DNA of 64,000 nt from positions 682,001-746,000 of the forward strand of contig NZ_JAXOJT010000002.1 in NCBI RefSeq assembly GCF_036663835.1, given 5' to 3'. The position numbers were made by a program, and so were the translations under genes. Of this stretch, positions 52,895-62,989 are shown piece by piece (position 1 is the first letter of the stretch; each line of letters begins with the position of its first letter). Below the pieces are notes generated by a model. That model ran no database searches. It was not told where the DNA came from and saw only the letters and a program-made list of their open reading frames with translations. This DNA comes from Sphingomonas sp. LT1P40. Lineage in GTDB: Bacteria; Pseudomonadota; Alphaproteobacteria; Sphingomonadales; Sphingomonadaceae.

Positions 52895-53767
52895 TTAGAG
52901 GTTTTCGTCGAGCGCAATGCCTGCATTGCGGTGCGCAGCGACCAGCGCATTGCGCAGCAAACAGGCGATGGTCATCGGGCCGACGCCGCCCGGAACCGGG
53001 GTAATCGCGCCCGCGACCGAGGCGGCGCTGTCGAACTCGACATCGCCGACGAGGGCACCGTCGACGCGGTTGATGCCGACATCGATCACGGTCGCGCCGG
53101 GCTTTAGCCACGCGCCCTTGACGAAATGGGGGCGCGCGACCGCGGCGACGACGATGTCGGCGCGGGCAACGTGACCGGGCAGGTCTTTGGTGCGCGAATG
53201 GGCAAGGGTGACGGTGCAGCTGGCTGCCGTCAGCAACGCGGCCATCGGCTTTCCGACGAGGATTGAGCGGCCGATGACGATAGCGTCCTTGCCGGAAAGG
53301 TCGCCCAACTGGTCCTGCAACAGCATCAGGCTGCCAAGCGGGGTGCAAGGCACCAGCCCGTCAATGCCCAGCGCCAGCCGACCGGCATTGACCGGGGTGA
53401 GGCCATCGACATCCTTCGCCGGATCGATCGCCGCAACCACCGCCTGTTCGTCGAGATGGCGGGGCAGGGGCAGCTGGACGAGGATGCCGTCCACCGCTGC
53501 GTCGGCGTTGAGCTGGCGGACCAGCGCTATCAACATGTCCTGCGTCGTGTCGGCGGGCAAGCGATGCTCGAAGCTCACCATGTTGGCGGCGATGGTCGCC
53601 TTGCCCTTGCTGCGGACGTAAACGGCGGAGGCGGGATCATCGCCGACCAGCACGACCGCAAGGCCCGCCTTGCGGCCCGCCGCCGCCTCGAATGCTGCCG
53701 CCGCAACGCCGACACGCTCGCGGAGTCGCAAGGCAAATGCCTTGCCGTCGATGATTTCAGCCGTCAT
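52895..53767 (-). CDS. folD: Bifunctional methylene-THF dehydrogenase/cyclohydrolase
   Basis: 290 residues from the ATG at 53767; an in-frame ATG at 53779 is an alternative. Catalytic lysine in [14 protein letters not shown], then [29 protein letters not shown], the Rossmann block [25 protein letters not shown] and the C-terminal [18 protein letters not shown]. One-carbon metabolism. Followed on the same strand by the ZnuD-like gene. Confidence 0.96.
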   Translation of the reverse strand: MTAEIIDGKAFALRLRERVGVAAAAFEAAAGRKAGLAVVLVGDDPASAVYVRSKGKATIAANMVSFEHRLPADTTQDMLIALVRQLNADAAVDGILVQLPLPRHLDEQAVVAAIDPAKDVDGLTPVNAGRLALGIDGLVPCTPLGSLMLLQDQLGDLSGKDAIVIGRSILVGKPMAALLTAASCTVTLAHSRTKDLPGHVARADIVVAAVARPHFVKGAWLKPGATVIDVGINRVDGALVGDVEFDSAASVAGAITPVPGGVGPMTIACLLRNALVAAHRNAGIALDENL

Positions 53768-53811
53768 GCGCCGCGCCATAAAGGCTCGCGGCAATCATCG
53801 CCAGTGCCGGA

Positions 53812-54126
53812 TTAGATACCGTTGCTCGCCAGCGCCGCACCCAGATTGGGGATGATCGCATAGTTGATGATCGCAATCAGGATCAGCACCACGAACGGCG
53901 CGAAATCCATCGGCCCGGTGTCGGGCAGGATGCGGCGAATCGGTCGATAGATCGGCTCGGTCAGCGTGTTCAGACCCTTCCACAGCGAGCTGACGAAATC
54001 ATTATACGTGTTGATAACGTTGAACGCGATCAATACCGACAGGATCGCCTGAACGACGATGATCCACCACAGCACGTTCAAGAGGATCTGGACGATGTCG
54101 AAAATGATCGCGATTGTCGTGCCCAA
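53812..54126 (-). CDS. YggT family membrane protein
   Basis: 104 residues from a TTG with GGAGG 6 nt before it. Two hydrophobic regions (IFDIVQILLNVLWWIIVVQAI and FAPFVVLILIAIINYAI) around the family block LNTLTEPIYRPIRRILPDTG. YggT proteins are small inner-membrane proteins linked to osmotic or division phenotypes. Between argB and folD on the same strand. Confidence 0.92.
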   Translation of the reverse strand: MGTTIAIIFDIVQILLNVLWWIIVVQAILSVLIAFNVINTYNDFVSSLWKGLNTLTEPIYRPIRRILPDTGPMDFAPFVVLILIAIINYAIIPNLGAALASNGI

Positions 54127-54202
54127 CTGGACCTCCTGGATTTACTCGTCTGTACCTGAACGCGGCGCGTTTCGGCAAGCTGTGTTGCCTAGATAGGACG
54201 CC

Positions 54203-55102
54203 TCAGCGGTGAACCAAGGTGCCCGCACCTTGCGTCGTGAAGATTTCCAACAGCATCGAATGCGGAATACGTCCGTCGAGGATGACGGCGGCGTCCACCC
54301 CGGCATCGACCGCGGCGACGCAGGTCTCGACCTTCGGGATCATCCCGCCCGAAATCGTGCCGTCTGCCTTCAGCGCGAGGATGCGACCGGGGTCGAGATC
54401 GGTGAGCAGGTCGCCGGATTTGTCGAGCACCCCCGGCACGTCGGTCAACAGGAAGAAACGTGAGGCCCCCAGCGCAGCGGCGATCGCGCCCGCCATGGTA
54501 TCGGCGTTGATATTATAGGTATGCCCGTCCGCGCCCAGCGCGATCGGCGCGATCACCGGGATGAAGCCCTGATTCGACAGGGTGGTCAGCACCGATGCAT
54601 CGACCGAAACAGGTTCGCCGACGAAGCCCAGATCGACATGACGCTCAATACCTTGCAGCGCATCCGCCTCGCTGCGCTGGACTTTGCGCGCGGTGACCAG
54701 ACCCGAATCCTTGCCGGAAATGCCCAGCGCGCGACCACCCGCAGCCCCGATCCACGACACGATTTCCTTGTTGATCGATCCCGCCAGCACCATTTCGGCG
54801 ATCCGCGCGGTTTCGGCATCGGTCACGCGCAGACCGCCGACAAAGCTCGATTCGACGCCCAGCCGTTTGAGCATCGATCCGATCTGCGGCCCGCCGCCAT
54901 GCACCACCACCGGGTTGATGCCGACCGCCTTGAGCAGCACCACATCCTCGGCAAAATCGCGTGCCAGTTCCGGGTCGCCCATCGCATGGCCACCATATTT
55001 CACGACGAATGTCTTGCCTTTGTAACGCTGCATATAGGGCAGCGCATCGGTCAGCGTTTCCGCCTTGGCGAGCATGGCCGGATCGGGTGCGTGTTGGGTC
55101 AT
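54203..55102 (-). CDS. argB: Acetylglutamate kinase
   Basis: 299 residues. Arginine biosynthesis. [17 protein letters not shown] near residue 30, [40 protein letters not shown], then [17 protein letters not shown] and [20 protein letters not shown]. The N-terminal helix is present as in the arginine-sensitive hexameric enzymes. Confidence 0.96.
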   Translation of the reverse strand: MTQHAPDPAMLAKAETLTDALPYMQRYKGKTFVVKYGGHAMGDPELARDFAEDVVLLKAVGINPVVVHGGGPQIGSMLKRLGVESSFVGGLRVTDAETARIAEMVLAGSINKEIVSWIGAAGGRALGISGKDSGLVTARKVQRSEADALQGIERHVDLGFVGEPVSVDASVLTTLSNQGFIPVIAPIALGADGHTYNINADTMAGAIAAALGASRFFLLTDVPGVLDKSGDLLTDLDPGRILALKADGTISGGMIPKVETCVAAVDAGVDAAVILDGRIPHSMLLEIFTTQGAGTLVHR

Positions 55103-55111
55103 GCCGCGCCT

Positions 55112-55768
55112 TTAGGCGGCGGGAGCGCTCCGGTCCAGATGGCGACCCAGCGCAACGAAGCCGTAGATCAGCAGCGGCACCAGCACGATCGACAAGGTAA
55201 CCTTGGCCAGCATCTGGCCCGCCAGCAGGTTGGTGATGTCGAAGAGCCCGTAAAAGGCGACGAACACGAATACCAATGTATCGACGATCTGGCTGAGCAC
55301 GCCCGCCACCGCCGAGCGGAACCACAGCATGCGCGATCCTTCCCGCCCCTTGAGCGCGGCGAAGATGGTGACGTTCAGCGTCTGCGAAATGCCATAAGCG
55401 ATGATCCCGCCGATCCAGATGCGCCAAGTGCTGAACAGGATCAGCTGGATCGCCTTCAGCCCGTCGGCGCGTTGCTCGATCATTTCCGCCGATGGCGGAA
55501 GCGCGAACACCAGCAGTGATAGCAGCAGCGACGCGATCAACGGCACGAAGCCGAACAGCACCAGTTTGTTGGCGACACTGCGCCCGTGCAGTTCCGCAAC
55601 GGCGCTCGACACCGCGACCAGCAGCAGAAAGGCGAAGATGCCCGCCTCGACCGCCAATGGCCCCAATGCAACCTGCTTATTGCCCAGCACGCCCGCGATG
55701 CAGACCATGCCCCCATAGAAGATCGAGAGGAAGAAGAGCGAGCGCGTCAGCGGAACAGGTGTCGTCAT
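55112..55768 (-). CDS. Queuosine precursor transporter (YhhQ/VUT family)
   Basis: 218 residues, six TM helices. NKQVALGPLAVEAGIFAFLL, VSSAVAELHGRSVANKLVLF, and WIGGIIAYGISQTLNVTIFA then LSQIVDTLVFVFVAFYGL form the ECF-like VUT family pattern that imports preQ0/preQ1. Followed by argB 9 nt later, so probably cotranscribed. Confidence 0.9.
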   Translation of the reverse strand: MTTPVPLTRSLFFLSIFYGGMVCIAGVLGNKQVALGPLAVEAGIFAFLLLVAVSSAVAELHGRSVANKLVLFGFVPLIASLLLSLLVFALPPSAEMIEQRADGLKAIQLILFSTWRIWIGGIIAYGISQTLNVTIFAALKGREGSRMLWFRSAVAGVLSQIVDTLVFVFVAFYGLFDITNLLAGQMLAKVTLSIVLVPLLIYGFVALGRHLDRSAPAA

Positions 55769-55856
55769 GGCGCACGCTAACCCGGTTTCACGCGATACGG
55801 AAGCACCTAGCGATATGGAAATCGCGCGCTAAGGTACCCCTTATGCCGCGCGCCAG

Positions 55857-57143
55857 ATGCGGTTCACAGGGGCAGACCATTTGACTAATTTCCCGATCGG
55901 CATTTTCGGTATCATCGCGATCCTCGCCATCGCGGTCCTGTTGTCGTCGAACCGTCGCGCGATCCGGCTGCGTGTCGTCGGCGCGGCGTTCGCGCTTCAG
56001 GCGGGGATCGCGTTTATTGTGCTGTACGTGCCGGTCGGCCAAACGGTGATTGCGCGCATGGCGAATGGGGTGACCGCGCTGCTCGGCTATGCGCAGGAGG
56101 GGACCAACTTCATTTTCGGCCCGCTGGCGCAGCCCAATCTTGGCGGCGCGAGCTTTGCGATCGCGGCGCTGCCGGTGATCATCTTCTTCGCCAGCCTCGT
56201 CTCGATCCTCTACCATCTGGGCATCATGCAGTTCGTGATCCGCTGGGTCGGCGGCGGGATCGAACGGGTGACCGGCGTGTCGAAAGTCGAATCGCTGTGT
56301 TCGGCGGCGAACATCTTCGTCGGGCAGAGCGAGTCGCCGCTGGTCATCCGCCCCTATCTCGCCAAGCTTACCCCGCCGCAGCTGTTCGCGGTGATGACCG
56401 TCGGCATGGCGGGCGTCGCGGGCACGATCCTCGCGCTCTATGCCAGCTTCCTCAAACCCGAGGCGCTGCCGTATCTGCTGGCCGCGTCGTTCATGGCGGC
56501 ACCAGGCGGGTTGCTGATGGCCAAGATCATGATGCCCGACGTGCCGCCGGTCGAGGAGGAACTGCCACTGGGCGACGATCCGGAGGATGTCGTGATCCGC
56601 GTGGTCGAGCATGAAATCGAGGAAGAAAAAGCCGCCAACATCATCATGGCGGCGGCGAGCGGCGCGCAAACCGGCGTGCGGATCGCGGTAGCGGTGGGTG
56701 CGATGGTGTTAGCATTCGTCGCGCTGGTCGCGCTCGCCAATGGCCTGTTGAGCGGTGTCGGCAGTTGGTTCGGCTATCCGCAGTTGAGTTTCCAGATGCT
56801 GCTCGGTTATGTGTTTCAGCCGATGATGTTCCTGATCGGCATCCCGTGGCACGAAGCGGGTGCGGCGGGCGGATTGTTCGGCACCAAGATGGTACTCAAC
56901 GAGGTCGTCGGTTTCGTCGAGCTCGCCAAGCTGACTGAGCTCAGCCCGCGCAGCGTCGCGATCATCACCTTTTCGCTGTGCGGTTTCGCCAATTTCAGCT
57001 CGATTGCGATCCAGATGGCCGCGACCGGCAGCCTCGCGCCGAACCAGCGCCCGATGATCGCCAAGCTGGGGATTAAGGCGCTGATCGCTGGCAGTCTGGC
57101 GAATTTGATGAGTGCGGCACTGGCGGGGTTGATGCTGCCGTGA
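55857..57143 (+). CDS. Concentrative nucleoside transporter (NupC family)
   Basis: 428 residues, about nine TM helices. N-terminal gate block, then ALPVIIFFASLVSILYHLGI, SAANIFVGQSESPLVIRPYL (nucleoside-binding) and FLIGIPWHEAGAAGGLFGTK, GFANFSSIAIQMAATGSLAP near the end. Sodium- or proton-driven uptake of nucleosides. An acidic cytosolic loop (VEEELPLGDDPEDVV) sits mid-protein. Overlaps the following gene by 4 nt. Confidence 0.94.
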   Translation: MRFTGADHLTNFPIGIFGIIAILAIAVLLSSNRRAIRLRVVGAAFALQAGIAFIVLYVPVGQTVIARMANGVTALLGYAQEGTNFIFGPLAQPNLGGASFAIAALPVIIFFASLVSILYHLGIMQFVIRWVGGGIERVTGVSKVESLCSAANIFVGQSESPLVIRPYLAKLTPPQLFAVMTVGMAGVAGTILALYASFLKPEALPYLLAASFMAAPGGLLMAKIMMPDVPPVEEELPLGDDPEDVVIRVVEHEIEEEKAANIIMAAASGAQTGVRIAVAVGAMVLAFVALVALANGLLSGVGSWFGYPQLSFQMLLGYVFQPMMFLIGIPWHEAGAAGGLFGTKMVLNEVVGFVELAKLTELSPRSVAIITFSLCGFANFSSIAIQMAATGSLAPNQRPMIAKLGIKALIAGSLANLMSAALAGLMLP

Positions 57144-57688
57144 GCGAGCGGCTCGTCGCGCATGTATCGAAGACCAGGATGCTGATTCTGATATTTATTG
57201 GAGGGGCATTTTTGGCGGCGGGGTTCTGGATTGTCATCAATGCCGACGAACTTGCGTACCAGAAAGGCTTCGATAGTTCTGCGCCCATCTTGTTCATTGG
57301 CGCTGTCGCGATTCTGGTTTTCGGCGGACTTACGATCGTGGGTGTACGCCAGCTATTTCGCAACGGGCCAGTAATGGAAATCGACACGCGCGGTATCCTT
57401 TGGCGGCGCTGGTTGGACCAGATCATTCCATGGAGCGCGATCGTTCGCACGGAGCAGCGCGCAATCTATAACCAAACGTTCCTGTGCGTATGGCTCGATG
57501 CGCCGGAGCACTACCCTGCTCAATCGACTCTCGGTAGGCTGTCAGGCCTGAACAAAGGCATGGGTTTCGGCGATCTCGCATTGACAATGCAGGGCACCGA
57601 TCAGAGCTTCGACCGACTGACCGAAGTAATCCATACTCATCTCGGTGCCCACAATCATCGCGTTGGCACCGGCTCCGGTCCCGAATAG
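57140..57688 (+). CDS. STM3941-like membrane protein
   Basis: 182 residues from a GTG overlapping the nupC stop. Two TM helices near the N-terminus ([38 protein letters not shown]), then a PH-like part with [20 protein letters not shown] and [20 protein letters not shown]. Pattern fits the STM3941 family of unknown role. The 3' end overlaps the convergent dehydrogenase gene by 34 nt. Confidence 0.8.
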   Translation: MSERLVAHVSKTRMLILIFIGGAFLAAGFWIVINADELAYQKGFDSSAPILFIGAVAILVFGGLTIVGVRQLFRNGPVMEIDTRGILWRRWLDQIIPWSAIVRTEQRAIYNQTFLCVWLDAPEHYPAQSTLGRLSGLNKGMGFGDLALTMQGTDQSFDRLTEVIHTHLGAHNHRVGTGSGPE

Positions 57689-58524
57689 TCGTAAAAGCCG
57701 CGCCCGGTCTTCCGCCCGTACCAGCCGGCTTCGACATATTTGATCAGCAACGGCGCGGGGCGGAATTTGGGGTCACCGGTCCCTTCGAACAGAACGCGGC
57801 TGATCTCAAGGCAGGTGTCGAGGCCGATGAAGTCGGCGAGCGTGAATGGACCCATCGGGTGGTTCAGGCCCAGCTGGATCGCGGCGTCGATATCAGGAAT
57901 CGTTGCGACCCCCTCTCCAAGGGCAAAGCACGCCTCATTGACGAACGGCATCAGCACGCGGTTGACGATGAAGCCCGGGGCGTCATTGGCGTGGACGATG
58001 CGCTTGCCCAAGGTCTCGCCGTAAGCCTCGACCGCAGTGACGGTCGCGTCGCTGGTGGCGAGGCCGCGGATCAGCTCGATCAGGCCCATCACCGGCACCG
58101 GGTTGAAGAAATGCACGCCCACGAAGCGCGCCGGATTGGGCGAGGCCTGCGCCAGCCGCGTGATCGGGATCGAGGAGGTGTTGCTCGCAAGGATTGCGTC
58201 CGGCCCCAGCACCTTGCCGACGCTCTCAAAGATCTGGCGCTTGATCGCCTCCCGCTCGGTCGCGGCCTCGATCACCAGATCGCAGACGGCAAACGCGTCG
58301 GTGCCACCGACGCATTCGATGTTGGTCAATGCGGCATCGAGCGCTTCGGCGGTGATCTTTTCCTTCTCCACCGCGCGCGCGAGTTGCTTGGCGATCCCGG
58401 CCTTGCCCTTTTCGGCGCGCTCGGCGTCGACATCGGACAACAGCACGCGATAGCCCGCCTGCGCCGAAACCTGAGCGATGCCTGCTCCCATTTGTCCCGC
58501 GCCGATTACGCCGATCGTCTTCAT
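57655..58524 (-). CDS. 3-hydroxybutyryl-CoA dehydrogenase
   Basis: 289 residues. NAD-binding [20 protein letters not shown] at the N-terminus, [15 protein letters not shown], then the catalytic histidine-containing [20 protein letters not shown] and [19 protein letters not shown]. Single-domain HBDH/PaaH-type enzyme of fatty-acid, butyrate or PHB metabolism. Divergent from the DUF1176 gene by about 60 nt. Confidence 0.95.
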   Translation of the reverse strand: MKTIGVIGAGQMGAGIAQVSAQAGYRVLLSDVDAERAEKGKAGIAKQLARAVEKEKITAEALDAALTNIECVGGTDAFAVCDLVIEAATEREAIKRQIFESVGKVLGPDAILASNTSSIPITRLAQASPNPARFVGVHFFNPVPVMGLIELIRGLATSDATVTAVEAYGETLGKRIVHANDAPGFIVNRVLMPFVNEACFALGEGVATIPDIDAAIQLGLNHPMGPFTLADFIGLDTCLEISRVLFEGTGDPKFRPAPLLIKYVEAGWYGRKTGRGFYDYSGPEPVPTR

Positions 58525-58583
58525 GCTTGCCTCCGATATCGAATATGGCAGCCTCCTACCGACTCGTTTCGCAAACAGCTAGG

Positions 58584-59621
58584 ATGCTGGCCATGCTGAC
58601 CCTCGCGCTTGTCTTTGCCGTTCAGGTATCTGCCCCGCAGTTGGGGCCGATCAAGGTGTTCGGCGATTGGGTGGTCGCGTGCGACAATATCAAGCAGTGC
58701 GAGATGACCTCGCTCTGGCCCGGCGAGGCGCAGCCGGACGACAGATCACCCTACGACCAGGTGTCGGTTTCAGTCGAGCGCGCGCCGGGACCGACGGGTG
58801 GGTTCACTGTCGAAGTGCAGTTGCCCGCCAATGCCGGAAATGATTCGCTGCGGGTGACGACCGAGCGCGGGCTGGACGTGCGCGCGATGCCGCGAAAGGA
58901 TTTTCTGCGCATTACCGGTACCGATGCCGCCAAGGTTGTCGCGGGGATGATCGATGGCGCGGACCTGCGAATCGGCGATGAAACGTCGGTGATGGGTATG
59001 GCATCGCTCAAGGGATCGTCGGCCGCCCTGCGTTTCATCGATGCCGAGCAGGGACGCGTAGGAACGGTCACCGCAACAGTTGCTAAAGGCACCAAGCCGG
59101 TGAGCGCGGTCCCGGCACCGCCGGCAATGCCTAAGGTGAGTTACGTGCGGCCGACGGGCGTGGCGGCATCGTTCACCCCGGCAATGCGCGCCGCGCTCGA
59201 CAAGGCGAGCGAGTGCGGCAGCGTCTATGAGGGCGGCGAGGGGGAATTGCCCAAGGCCGAAACCGCCGCGCTGGGCGGGGGCAGGACGCTGTTGATGCTA
59301 CCATGCGGGAGCGGCGCGTATAACTACTCGACGGAGCCTTATATTCTCGCCGCCGGTGCCAGGCCTGTGCTGGCGAAATTCGATGTCGCGCCGGGCATGG
59401 CGAGCGAAGGACCGCCGAACCTCGTCAACGCGACCTTCGATGCGAAGACGGGGCGGTTGGCGAGCTATTCCAAGGGACGCGGGATCGGCGATTGCGGGTC
59501 GGCCGAAACCTATGTCTGGGACGGGACGATGTTCCGGTTGATCGAAGCGCGGTCGATGATCGAATGTCGCGGTTCGGTGAACTGGCTGACGGTGTGGCGT
59601 GCCGAGCCAGTGGCGCGTTAA
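58584..59621 (+). CDS. DUF1176 domain periplasmic protein
   Basis: About 345 residues from the ATG at 58584, which opens a signal segment (MLAMLTLALVFAVQVSA). GPIKVFGDWVVACDNIKQCE then the C-terminal MLPCGSGAYNYSTEPYIL and GRGIGDCGSAETYVWDG blocks match DUF1176. Several cysteine pairs suggest disulfides. Upstream ATGs at 58527 and 58545 would hide the signal. Function unknown. Confidence 0.84.
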   Translation: MLAMLTLALVFAVQVSAPQLGPIKVFGDWVVACDNIKQCEMTSLWPGEAQPDDRSPYDQVSVSVERAPGPTGGFTVEVQLPANAGNDSLRVTTERGLDVRAMPRKDFLRITGTDAAKVVAGMIDGADLRIGDETSVMGMASLKGSSAALRFIDAEQGRVGTVTATVAKGTKPVSAVPAPPAMPKVSYVRPTGVAASFTPAMRAALDKASECGSVYEGGEGELPKAETAALGGGRTLLMLPCGSGAYNYSTEPYILAAGARPVLAKFDVAPGMASEGPPNLVNATFDAKTGRLASYSKGRGIGDCGSAETYVWDGTMFRLIEARSMIECRGSVNWLTVWRAEPVAR

Positions 59622-60439
59622 GGCAAGGCGATCTCGAACAGCTTCGGCCAGCGCTTGCCGGTGACGTAGAGTTTCCCGGCCTTCGCGTCATAGGCGATGC
59701 CGTTGAGCACCGATTCGCTATCGCGCACCACTACTGTCGCGGTCACCGCCGACAGATCGATGAAGCCCTTGATGACGCCGCTCGCCGGATCGATTCGCGC
59801 GATCAGGTCGGTGTGCCAGATATTCGCCAGCACCTCGCCGCGCACGAACTCCAGCTCATTCAGCTGATCGACCGGCTGACCGTTCCAGGTGACGCGGATG
59901 CGCCGCCGTTCGGCCATTGTTTCAGGGTTCAGAAAACGCAATTCGGCGGTGCCGTCGCTCAGGATCAGGCTGCTGCCATCGTGCGTGAGCCCCCAACCTT
60001 CGCCGGTGTAGCGGAAGGTGCCGGTCTGGCGGAATGTCTTACGATCCCAGCGGAACCCAATGCCGTGCCGCCAGGTCAGGCTGACGATGGTGCCGCGCCA
60101 GCCGGTGCTGCCCTCACCAAAATATTGCGCGGGCAGCCGCGCTTCGCGCTTTACCTTGCCGGTGGCGAGATCGACTTCGCGGATCGCCGATTCGCCGCGC
60201 TGACCGGTGCTCTCGAACAGGTGACCTTCGCTGAAGAACAGGCCTTGGGTAAATGCCGCCGGATCATGCGGATGAATGGCCAGAATCGTCGCCGTCTCGA
60301 TCGGCGAACCGGCTGGCGTTTCGGCGCGTGTCTCCGACTGGCTTGTCTGGGGCGCCGAAACGACAGGGGCCGCCCCGGCCAGCATGGCCAGGGCGACCCC
60401 GATTATCGTCCCGCGCCCGACCTGGATCAGTCGGTGCAT
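59618..60439 (-). CDS. Glutaminyl-peptide cyclotransferase
   Basis: 273 residues with an N-terminal signal (GTIIGVALAMLAGAAPVVSA). Plant-type glutamine cyclotransferase beta-propeller: HPHDPAAFTQGLFFSEGHLF then ESTGQRGESAIREVD, YTGEGWGLTHDGSSLILSDG, LNELEFVRGEVLANIWHTDL and YVTGKRWPKLFEI. Forms N-terminal pyroglutamate on exported proteins. Convergent with the DUF1176 gene (4-nt overlap). Confidence 0.94.
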   Translation of the reverse strand: MHRLIQVGRGTIIGVALAMLAGAAPVVSAPQTSQSETRAETPAGSPIETATILAIHPHDPAAFTQGLFFSEGHLFESTGQRGESAIREVDLATGKVKREARLPAQYFGEGSTGWRGTIVSLTWRHGIGFRWDRKTFRQTGTFRYTGEGWGLTHDGSSLILSDGTAELRFLNPETMAERRRIRVTWNGQPVDQLNELEFVRGEVLANIWHTDLIARIDPASGVIKGFIDLSAVTATVVVRDSESVLNGIAYDAKAGKLYVTGKRWPKLFEIALP

Positions 60440-60459
60440 GGATTTCCGTACCTTCGACG

Positions 60460-61311
60460 TCAGTCCTGCGACGGCGACAGATTCACCGCAGCATATTTGC
60501 CGCGACGATCGACTTCGAGCTCGAACTCGAGCTTGTCGCCTTCGTTGAGCGTCGGCATGCCTGCACGCTCGACCGCCGAGATGTGCACGAACGCATCCGG
60601 CTGACCGTCATCGCGCTGAATGAAGCCGAAGCCCTTCATCGCGTTGAAGAACTTGACCGTACCGGTCGCCTTCTCACCCGTCAGCTGACGCTGCGGGCCA
60701 CCGGCACCGCCGCCAGCACCGCCGCGAGGGGCACCCGGACCAGCATCGCGGTCACGCGGCGGACCGCGATCTTCGACTGGCATCGGTTCGCCGTCGATCT
60801 TCAGATCGGTTGCGCTGATGCGGCCGCCGCGATCAACCAGCGTGAAACCCAAAGGCTGCCCTTCGGCCAGACCGGTCAGACCGGCTTGTTCGACCGCGCT
60901 GATATGCACGAAAACATCTTCACCGCCATCGTCGCGGACGACGAAGCCAAAGCCCTTCTGGCCATTGAAAAATTTGACCACGCCGGTGCCTTCGCCAACG
61001 ACCTGGGGGGGCATGCCGCCACCACCGCCGCCGCCGCGATTTCCGCCGCCGAAGCCGCCGCCACCACCGCCGCCAAAGCCACCACCGCCGCCGCCGCGAT
61101 AACCACCTCCGCCGCCGCCGCCGCCGAAGCGGTCACCGCCGCCGAAGCCGCCACCACCGCCGCGATCGCCAAAACCACCGCCGCCGCCGCCGAAGCGATC
61201 GCCGCCGCCACCAAAGCTGCTGCCGCCGCCAAATTCATCGCCGCCGAAACCGTCGCGCTTGTCTCTGCCACGCCCGCCGCGATCCCCGCGGCGCCCTCGA
61301 TCAAAACTCAT
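60460..61311 (-). CDS. Double cold-shock-domain protein with long Gly/Arg-rich N-terminus
   Basis: 283 residues from the ATG at 61311. Residues 1-100 are RGG/GGG-repeat, almost only Gly, Arg, Phe, Asp. CSD1 spans about 105-170 (GVVKFFNGQKGFGFVVRDDG, DVFVHIS) and CSD2 about 213-280 (GTVKFFNAMKGFGFIQRDDG, DAFVHIS). RNP-1/RNP-2-type motifs are intact in both, so it binds RNA or ssDNA. The Gly-rich tail is longer than in usual alphaproteobacterial double-CSD proteins. Confidence 0.92.
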   Translation of the reverse strand: MSFDRGRRGDRGGRGRDKRDGFGGDEFGGGSSFGGGGDRFGGGGGGFGDRGGGGGFGGGDRFGGGGGGGGYRGGGGGGFGGGGGGGFGGGNRGGGGGGGMPPQVVGEGTGVVKFFNGQKGFGFVVRDDGGEDVFVHISAVEQAGLTGLAEGQPLGFTLVDRGGRISATDLKIDGEPMPVEDRGPPRDRDAGPGAPRGGAGGGAGGPQRQLTGEKATGTVKFFNAMKGFGFIQRDDGQPDAFVHISAVERAGMPTLNEGDKLEFELEVDRRGKYAAVNLSPSQD

Positions 61312-61515
61312 TGCCCTGTTCGTCTTCCCGGTCGCCCAACTTCGATGCGAAAACCATACGCTGGACGAAGGCGCAGGCATTCCGGCGCTCCTGAGACACG
61401 CCTATGGAATCAGGTCATAGCGAACTACGACACGCCGTGCGAACGATTTCGTCTAATTTGAACACCATTTCAACCGAACCTTGCGCACCTGCGTCCCAGA
61501 AGGCACAGGGCGGGG

Positions 61516-62325
61516 ATGACCGATATTTCTGTATTGCTGGCCGACCCGGCCGCCTGGGCCGCCCTGATCACCCTCGTCATCATGGAAGTGGTGCTGGGAA
61601 TCGACAATCTCATCTTCATTTCGATTCTGTCGAACAAACTGCCGGAGCATCAGCGGCAAAAGGCGCGCCGCATCGGTATCGGGCTGGCGCTCGTCATGCG
61701 GCTGGCGCTGCTGTCGATGATCGCATGGATCGTCGGGCTGACCGCGACCGTGTTCGATCTGGGCCTGACCGGACCGGTCGGAGCGAATGGCGAGCCGAGC
61801 TTCGAGACGCTGTTTTCATGGCGCGACCTGATCCTGATCGCGGGCGGCCTGTTCCTGTTGTGGAAGGCGACCAAGGAGATCCACCACACGCTGGATCCGG
61901 TGCCCAGCGACCATGCGGTGCTCGACAAGAAGCAGGTCGCGGGCCTGAACTTCGGATCGGCCATTTTTCAGATCATTCTGCTCGACATGGTGTTCTCGAT
62001 CGATTCGATCCTGACCGCGGTCGGCATGACCGAGCATGTGCAGATCATGTATGTCGCCGTCATCGTCGCGGTGATCGTGATGCTGGTCGCCGCCGATCCG
62101 CTGGCCAACTTCATCGACAAGAACCCGACGGTGGTGATGCTGGCGCTGGGCTTCCTGCTGATGATCGGTGCCGTGCTGATCGCCGACGGCTTTGGCGTGC
62201 ATGTGCCAAAGGGGTATATTTATGCCGCGATGGCATTCTCCGCGCTGGTCGAGGCGCTCAATATCTTCTCTCGCCGGGCAAAGGCGAAGAAGGGCGGGCC
62301 GCAAGAACCACCCGCTAGCCCCTAA
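61516..62325 (+). CDS. TerC family integral membrane protein
   Basis: 269 residues, seven TM helices. Signature acidic membrane motifs are [20 protein letters not shown] near residue 25 and [20 protein letters not shown] near 155, with [13 protein letters not shown] between. These are the TerC/YkoY-type motifs thought to move Mn or other metals. Not next to tellurite genes, so a Mn role is more likely (inference). Confidence 0.93.
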   Translation: MTDISVLLADPAAWAALITLVIMEVVLGIDNLIFISILSNKLPEHQRQKARRIGIGLALVMRLALLSMIAWIVGLTATVFDLGLTGPVGANGEPSFETLFSWRDLILIAGGLFLLWKATKEIHHTLDPVPSDHAVLDKKQVAGLNFGSAIFQIILLDMVFSIDSILTAVGMTEHVQIMYVAVIVAVIVMLVAADPLANFIDKNPTVVMLALGFLLMIGAVLIADGFGVHVPKGYIYAAMAFSALVEALNIFSRRAKAKKGGPQEPPASP

Positions 62326-62368
62326 GCTGGCCATTGAGCGTTCAGAGATAAGCGGCTAGTCGCACGCG

Positions 62369-62989
62369 ATGGCCGTTTACCTGCACGAAGAAGATTTGCC
62401 CGCCGACGTGTTCGCACCGGGCGTCGATATCGCCGTCGATACCGAGACGATGGGGCTGCTGACGCCGCGCGACCGGCTGTGCCTGGTCCAGCTGTCGGAC
62501 GGCGGCGCGGACGAACATCTGGTGCGGTTTTCGCCGGGCAGCGACTATGCCGCGCCGAATTTGAAGGCAGTGCTGGCCGATCCTGCGCGGGTGAAGCTGT
62601 ATCACTTCGCGCGGTTCGATCTGGCGGCGGTCAGCCATTATCTGGGCGTGACCGCCGGGCCGGTCTATTGCACCAAGATCGCCTCAAGGCTGGTGCGCAC
62701 CTATACCGACCGGCACGGCCTGAAGGATCTGGTGCGCGAGTTGCTGGGGCAGGAAATCTCAAAGCAGCAGCAATCGTCCGACTGGGGCGGGCCGGTGCTG
62801 AGCGAGCCGCAAAAGGAATATGCCGCGTCGGACGTGCGCTATCTGCACGCGATGCGTGAGGAGCTCGACCGGCGGCTGGCGCGCGAGGGCCGGACGGCGC
62901 TGGCACAGGCTTGTTTCGAGTTTCTGCCGCATCGTGCGGAGCTTGATCTGGCGGGCTGGCCCGAAACCGATATCTTCGCGCATGTCTGA
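62369..62989 (+). CDS. rnd: Ribonuclease D (short form)
   Basis: 206 residues: a DEDD 3'-5' exonuclease domain only. Acidic residues lie in IAVDTETMGLL, HFARFDLAAV and YAASDVRYLHAM (DEDDy). The C-terminal HRDC domains of E. coli RNase D are absent, which is normal for the short alphaproteobacterial form. Its last 8 nt overlap lptC, so they form an operon. Confidence 0.93.
   Translation: MAVYLHEEDLPADVFAPGVDIAVDTETMGLLTPRDRLCLVQLSDGGADEHLVRFSPGSDYAAPNLKAVLADPARVKLYHFARFDLAAVSHYLGVTAGPVYCTKIASRLVRTYTDRHGLKDLVRELLGQEISKQQQSSDWGGPVLSEPQKEYAASDVRYLHAMREELDRRLAREGRTALAQACFEFLPHRAELDLAGWPETDIFAHV

Noticed and set aside
60253..61461. Alanine-rich plus-strand frame opposite the cold-shock gene
   Set aside because: Produced by reading the Gly-codon repeat on the other strand; not a natural protein composition.
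61380..61515. Possible yybP-ykoY manganese riboswitch before the TerC-family gene
   Set aside because: The conserved aptamer loops are not present in the leader; only ordinary sequence is seen.
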